The translations under genes and the position numbers were made by a program. Below, piece by piece: positions 6,901 through 11,117 of a stretch of DNA of 11,117 nt. A model generated the notes under the pieces. That model did not search any database. It worked only from the letters and a program-made list of their open reading frames with translations, and had not been told where the DNA came from. The stretch's first letter is position 1; each line of letters starts with the position of its first letter. Origin of the DNA: an uncultured Loktanella sp. (GTDB lineage Bacteria > Pseudomonadota > Alphaproteobacteria > Rhodobacterales > Rhodobacteraceae). The stretch is from NCBI GenBank assembly GCA_913061335.1, contig CAJXTP010000081.1:1-11117 (forward strand), written 5' to 3'.

Positions 6901-8352
6901 ATGACCGCGTCATATAAGAACTTTATCGCTGGTGACTGGATCGACGGCGTCAGCACAGTTGAAAACCGCAACCCGTCCGATTTGACTGATCTGATCGGTC
7001 ATTTTGCTCAGGCAGGTGCAGATCAACTAGAGGCTGCATTGGATCAAGCCCAAGTGGCCCAACGCGCATGGGAAGCCTACGGGATTGAGCGCAAATACAA
7101 CGTCTTGATGGCCATTGGCACAGAGATGATGGCCCGCGCTGAAGAACTGGGCATATTGCTTGCCCGTGAAGAGGGAAAACCAAAGGCTGAAGGCAAAGGT
7201 GAAGTTTACCGCGCCGGTCAGTTCTTTACATATTACGCGGCCGAAACGCTGCGCCAAATGGGTGACAGCGCAGACAGCGTTCGCCCCAACATTGAGATTG
7301 ATGTGCGTCGCGAGGCCGTCGGCGTTGTAGCCATTATCAGCCCTTGGAATTTTCCGACAGCGACCGCCAGCTGGAAGATTGCCCCTGCCCTTTGCTACGG
7401 CAATGCCGTCATTTGGAAGCCCGCAAATGCAACACCTGCAAGCGCTGTCGCCCTGACAGAAATCATCGCCAAACAAGACATTCCAAAGGGTCTGTTTAGT
7501 CTTGTTATGGGGGCTGGCTCCGAAGTTGGTCAGCGTCTTGTCGAAAGCCCAAAGGTCAATGCGATTTCCTTCACGGGTTCGGTGCCTGTTGGTAAGGGCA
7601 TTGCGACCGCGGCCATTCAAAACTTGACTAAAGTGCAGATGGAAATGGGATCCAAGAACGCCTTGGCCGTGATGGATGACGCCGATCTTGACCTTGCTGC
7701 ATCGCTTGCCGCTGGTGGTGCATTTGGTGGATCAGGCCAGAAATGTACAGCGTCGTCCCGCCTGATTGTGCATGCGTCTGTGCATGATGAATTCGTCGAA
7801 AAGCTGATTGCAGCAACGCAAAAATTTAAGATCGGTCACGCGCTTGAAGACGGCACCACCATCGGTCCGGTTGTGTCAGAGCGGCAGCTGAACGAAAACC
7901 TGCGGTATGCGGCACTTGGTCAGACTGAGGGCGCTGAATTGATCATTGGCGGCACCCGTTTGGACATGCCGCATGACGGATATTACATGCAGCCAGGTAT
8001 CTTTGTTGGATCGACCAACGACATGGCGATCAACCGCGAAGAAATGTTTGCCCCGCTCGCGTCTGTTATCAAAGTTGATAGCTATGAAGAGGCGCTGCAC
8101 ACGGTCAATGACACCAACTTTGGCCTGACATCGGGTATCGTGACGACATCGCTAGCCCGCGCTAGCCATTTTCGCCGCAACGCCCGCACGGGTTGTGTGA
8201 TGGTGAACTTGCCGACCGCAGGTACGGACTATCACGTGCCGTTTGGTGGCCGTGGTGACAGCTCTTATGGGCCACGCGAACAAGGTACGGCTGCGGCTGA
8301 GTTTTATACTGTCGTTAAGACGTCGTATATCTCTAGTGGGACGCCGTTCTAA
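6901..8352 (+). CDS. NAD(P)-dependent aldehyde dehydrogenase, 2-oxoglutarate-semialdehyde-like
   Basis: A complete 483-residue member of the aldehyde dehydrogenase superfamily; it oxidises an aldehyde to its acid in the cytoplasm. Catalytic residues are present: N150 in SPWNFP (oxyanion), K173 in IWKPAN (cofactor binding), E248 in MEMGSKNA (general base) and C282 in GQKCTASSR (nucleophile). EEMFAP (380-385) replaces the commoner EEIFGP. The C-terminal signature HVPFGGRGDSSYGPREQG (445-462) resembles 2-oxoglutarate-semialdehyde dehydrogenases and the YcbD group, enzymes of sugar-acid, glucarate and hydroxyproline degradation. The stop TAA overlaps the ATG of the dipeptidase-like gene by one base (TAATG), so the two are translationally coupled. 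Substrate assignment is an inference from the C-terminal signature and neighbour; the superfamily assignment is secure. Confidence 0.92.
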   Translation: MTASYKNFIAGDWIDGVSTVENRNPSDLTDLIGHFAQAGADQLEAALDQAQVAQRAWEAYGIERKYNVLMAIGTEMMARAEELGILLAREEGKPKAEGKGEVYRAGQFFTYYAAETLRQMGDSADSVRPNIEIDVRREAVGVVAIISPWNFPTATASWKIAPALCYGNAVIWKPANATPASAVALTEIIAKQDIPKGLFSLVMGAGSEVGQRLVESPKVNAISFTGSVPVGKGIATAAIQNLTKVQMEMGSKNALAVMDDADLDLAASLAAGGAFGGSGQKCTASSRLIVHASVHDEFVEKLIAATQKFKIGHALEDGTTIGPVVSERQLNENLRYAALGQTEGAELIIGGTRLDMPHDGYYMQPGIFVGSTNDMAINREEMFAPLASVIKVDSYEEALHTVNDTNFGLTSGIVTTSLARASHFRRNARTGCVMVNLPTAGTDYHVPFGGRGDSSYGPREQGTAAAEFYTVVKTSYISSGTPF

Positions 8353-9323
8353 TGCGGATTGATAACCTACAATACGCCAATTGGTCTGAGAAGATCTTTC
8401 GTCAGATGCGTGCCGGTGGCGTGGACGCGGTGCATGTTACCATCGCGTATCACGAAAATTTCCGCGAAACGGTGCTGAATATCGAGCAGTGGAACCGTTG
8501 GTTTGAAGCCTATCCTGACCTGATCTGTCAGGCGTTCACTGCCGCCGATATTGATGCCGCAAAAGCCGCAGGCCGCACCGCGATTATCTTTGGGTTCCAG
8601 AACCCGTCGCCTATTGAGGATGACATCGGCTTGGTTGAAATCCTTCACCGTTTGGGCGCGCGGTTCATGCAGCTTAGTTATAACAACCAGTCCCTGCTTG
8701 CGACCGGATGTTATGAAGCCGAAGACCCCGGCATCACCCGCATGGGCCGAGAGGTCATCGCGGAAATGAACCGTGTTGGCATGGTCATCGACATGAGCCA
8801 TTCTGCAGATCGATCGACGATTGAAGCGGCTGAAATTTCAACCCGTCCAATCGCGATTACCCACGCCAATCCTGCGAGCTGGCACGCGGCCCGTCGCAAC
8901 AAATCAGACGAGGTGATCCATGCGGTCACATCGCGTGGCGGAATGTTAGGATTTTCGGTTTATCCACACCATTTGGAGGGTAAGTCCGACTGTACGCTGG
9001 ATAGTTTCTGCCAGATGATTGCCGATGCAGCGGGCAAGTTTGGCGCTGAAAACCTTGGGATCGGCACTGATCTTTGCCAAGATCATCCCGATAGTATTGT
9101 TGAGTGGATGCGTGTTGGTCGTTGGACCAAAAAGATCGATTACGGCGAAGGGACTGCTAGCGATGCCGGGTTCCCGCCGATGCCAAGTTGGTTCAATGAC
9201 AATCGCGATTTTGACAACATTCAGAGCGGCTTATGCGCCACGGGCCTGTCAGATGCGGACGTTACGGGCATCATGGGTGGCAACTGGTATCGGTTCTATG
9301 CCGATAACTTTGGCCCTGCATAA
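8352..9323 (+). CDS. Membrane dipeptidase-like protein (peptidase M19 family) with incomplete metal site
   Basis: A 323-residue protein aligning by eye with renal-dipeptidase-type M19 proteins over its whole length. Conserved positions include MVIDMSH (H150, equivalent to His198 of the human enzyme), PIAITH (H171, equivalent to His219), RRN (181-183, substrate-binding arginine region) and GIGTD (D240, catalytic Asp288). The first metal site is missing: the family's HxD near the N terminus reads L6-Q-Y8 (RIDNLQY), and the bridging glutamate of 'GxEG' is Q83 in FGFQNPSP. There is no signal peptide, so it is cytoplasmic, and it is shorter than secreted members. The start overlaps the ALDH stop (TAATG). 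Dipeptidase activity is therefore doubtful; it may be a hydrolase with one metal or act on a cyclic or imino compound of the ALDH pathway. I recall similar dipeptidase-like proteins in hydroxyproline loci, which I could not check. Confidence 0.82.
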   Translation: MRIDNLQYANWSEKIFRQMRAGGVDAVHVTIAYHENFRETVLNIEQWNRWFEAYPDLICQAFTAADIDAAKAAGRTAIIFGFQNPSPIEDDIGLVEILHRLGARFMQLSYNNQSLLATGCYEAEDPGITRMGREVIAEMNRVGMVIDMSHSADRSTIEAAEISTRPIAITHANPASWHAARRNKSDEVIHAVTSRGGMLGFSVYPHHLEGKSDCTLDSFCQMIADAAGKFGAENLGIGTDLCQDHPDSIVEWMRVGRWTKKIDYGEGTASDAGFPPMPSWFNDNRDFDNIQSGLCATGLSDADVTGIMGGNWYRFYADNFGPA

Positions 9324-9342
9324 GTAGACATCAAATTTGCGA

Positions 9343-9377
9343 TGACGGGGCAATGGTCGGACGACTATTCCCCGTCA
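9343..9377 (+). terminator. Strong hairpin downstream of the ALDH-dipeptidase operon
   Basis: TGACGGGG (9343-9350) pairs perfectly with CCCCGTCA (9370-9377). Inside it, 9352-9358 pairs with 9363-9369 (one G-U) around a GGAC loop, with C9351 bulged: about 15 pairs in all. It begins 20 bp after the dipeptidase-like stop. There is no following run of T, so it is an imperfect intrinsic terminator; it may instead protect the 3' end or help Rho-type termination before the kinase gene. Confidence 0.55.
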
Positions 9378-9429
9378 AATTGATCACATCAGGCTTGCCA
9401 AATTCGCCCCAAGCGGCATACCGACGACC

Positions 9430-11104
9430 ATGCGTATCTTACCAAAACTGATTTTCTTCGTCTTTGCTGCCCTTATTGTGGGTGCCATGTTCCGCCTGTC
9501 GTATGGGTATTTTCTGTCGCAAGAAATCACTAAGTCGCAGGGCCGTTTGTCGCTGTATCATGGAACAGTTACCGCAGAACTAGACCGGTTTTCGCATCTT
9601 ACTTATGTGCTGGCGCGTGACCCATTTGTTATTCAAACAGCGCAGGGTGGTGATACGGCGCAACTGGACCTGCGGTTGTCAGATTTTGCACAGGCCGCTG
9701 GGCTTGATGCGATTTATCTGATGCGCCCTGATGGGGTGACGGTGTCTGCATCTAACGCCACGACGCCCACAAGTTTTGTTGGGCAAGACTATGGGTTTCG
9801 GCCATATTTCCAAGATGCCGCCAATGGCCGTCAGGGTCGGTTTTACGGCATCGGTGCGACAACTGGCTTGCCGGGTTATTTCATCGCAGACCCCGTGTAT
9901 GGGAGTGATGCCGACCTGTTGGGCGTAATTGCGATTAAGATCGCCCTGACCGCGCTTTCTGACAGTTGGCAAAGCGCTGGCGAGCAGGTGTTTTTATCCA
10001 ACAAAAACGGCGTCGTGTTGCTCGCGTCTGATCCGGCTTGGCGCTACCGAACTTTGACAGACCTCAGCTCTGAACAACGAAGCTTTATCGCCGCAACCCG
10101 TCAGTTTCCCGGTCAAAGATTGACGTCGCTTGACTGGCTGCCGCATGGGTCTGGACGTGCCACTATCGACGGTGCAGACAGGTTGCATGTAACTACAGCC
10201 GAGTTGCCGCATGGGTGGAAATTGCACTATTTCGCCAGCGACGCCGCTGCTGCCACGCGCAGTTGGCTAGTCACGATTGGCATCGTGTTTGCAGCGGGCC
10301 TTGCGTTGAGCATTGTGCAAATCCAACGCGCCCGCCGCATGGCCCGTGCGCTCAAGCGATCTGAAAACGAGGAAATCCAATTGCGCCAGACCAACAACCG
10401 ACTGGCGCAAGAAATCCAAGACCGCCGCGCCGCCGAGCGCCGTCTCGAACGCACCCAAGCGGAACTGGATCGTGCCAGCCGTCTGGCCGCACTTGGGCAG
10501 CTGTCGGCGTCTGTTACGCATGAATTGGGACAACCGATTGCTGCGATGCGCAATCACATCGCGGCGGCCGAAATTGCTGCGGTGCAAAGCCCGTCATTTA
10601 TGCCCAAGATCAGTGGACTGGTGGACCGGATGGAAGGCATCACCCGCCAGCTAAAGTTCTTTGCGCGGTCTGATAGCGAACCTTTTGAGACCGTTGATCT
10701 GATTGCCGCAATGCAAGCCGCGCTCGAATTGGTCGCCCCCAATGTCGATGCCGCCTGCGTAAACGTGATGTTCAGTAACCCAGCTGCGCCGTTGATTATG
10801 CGCGGCAATCGGTTGCGTTTGGAACAGGTGCTGACCAACGTGTTGCGCAATGCAATTGACGCTGTTGAAGACACGCCCTCCCCCGAAATCAGCATCAGGT
10901 TTGGTGCAGACAATGCGTCAGTCTGGGCCGAAATTCATGATAATGGCCACGGTATTGGCGATGCAACGCTGGCCGAACTGCAAGAACCATTTGTCACCAC
11001 CCGTGAAAGCGGTCGTGGTATGGGGCTTGGTCTTGCGATTTCGGCGGGCATTGTGCGTGACCATGGCGGCGAAATGACCGCCCAAAACGCGGACCCATTT
11101 GGGG
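9430..11104 (+). CDS. dctB: DctB-like sensor histidine kinase, truncated at the contig end
   Basis: An open frame of 558 genomic codons with no stop before the adapter. Order: transmembrane helix at about residues 6-25; a periplasmic double-Cache (PDC) domain whose FVGQDYGFRPYFQDA (116-130) and PGYFIADPVY (148-157) closely resemble DctB sensors of C4-dicarboxylates; a second helix at about 278-297; a coiled coil at about 310-350; HisKA with H364 in SVTHELGQPIAAM; and an ATPase domain with N474 (NVLRNAIDAV), D504 (HDNGHGIG), EPFVTT and GRGMGLGL from 528. About 20-30 C-terminal residues appear lost. No ATG or GTG precedes 9430 in frame before the stop at 9343-9345; the ribosome binding site is weak. 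A DctD-type response regulator would be expected next. The ligand may be a dicarboxylate or another small acid. Confidence 0.88.
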
Positions 11105-11117
11105 CTGTCTCTTATAC
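11105..11117 (-). other. Nextera/Tn5 mosaic end remnant (not genomic)
   Basis: CTGTCTCTTATAC is the first 13 bases of the reverse complement of the 19-base Tn5 mosaic end, the mirror image of 29-41. One or two of its first bases could also be genomic, so the last certain genomic base is 11104. The final codons read from it in the kinase gene are artefactual. Confidence 0.93.

Noticed and set aside
7027..7620. 197-codon open frame antisense to the ALDH gene
   Set aside because: The ALDH frame holds all catalytic motifs across the same region; the antisense product is unrecognisable.
8151..8166. Two GCTAGC palindromes 4 bp apart as a regulatory or recombination site
   Set aside because: They lie inside the ALDH coding region where Leu-Ala-Arg-Ala-Ser codons explain them, and no further copies with the same spacing were noticed.
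29..11117. Perfect 13-bp terminal inverted repeats, as if the whole window were a Tn5-like transposon
   Set aside because: The repeats are Nextera mosaic ends from library preparation. The left one is preceded by the adapter tail and an index barcode, and there is no transposase gene inside.

Overview
The window is an 11.1 kb genomic contig, most likely from an alphaproteobacterium of the Rhodobacterales (Roseobacter-like). This assignment rests on the moderately high G+C, codon use, and the resemblance of the encoded proteins (PqiBC, a DctB-type kinase, an ALDH/dipeptidase pair) to that group as I remember it; no database was searched. Both ends are sequencing-library sequence, not genome. 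Bases 1-41 match the end of an Illumina Nextera i7 adapter and bases 11105-11117 match the Tn5 mosaic end in the opposite orientation. The genes at both edges are therefore cut by the assembly.

Layout: (1) 43-1291, + strand: the C-terminal part of a PqiB-type MCE protein followed by its lipoprotein partner PqiC, for lipid transport between inner and outer membrane. (2) 1415-3628, +: a 737-residue protein with fucosyltransferase-like motifs in its N-terminal half and TPR-like helical repeats in its C-terminal part. (3) 3625-6803, - strand: a LysR regulator, then a TIM-barrel sugar isomerase/epimerase-like protein, then a Gfo/Idh/MocA oxidoreductase. The last two look like a sugar or polyol catabolic pair. 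The oxidoreductase stop codon shares a TTAA palindrome with the stop of the convergent glycosyltransferase gene. (4) 6901-9323, +: divergent from the LysR gene, a semialdehyde-type aldehyde dehydrogenase translationally coupled to an M19 dipeptidase-like protein, closed by a strong hairpin. (5) 9430-11104, +: a DctB-like sensor histidine kinase that runs off the contig without a stop codon.

The LysR gene lies back to back with the ALDH/dipeptidase operon across 97 bp containing nested inverted repeats, so it probably controls that operon and perhaps also the sugar genes downstream of it. The ALDH/dipeptidase pair resembles genes seen in hydroxyproline-type catabolic loci, but the diagnostic epimerase, dehydrogenase and deaminase genes are not here. 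I found no RNA gene, CRISPR array, phage or insertion sequence, and no clear case for a wholly new system. The most distinctive proteins are the M19-like protein, which lacks half of its metal site, and the glycosyltransferase-TPR fusion.
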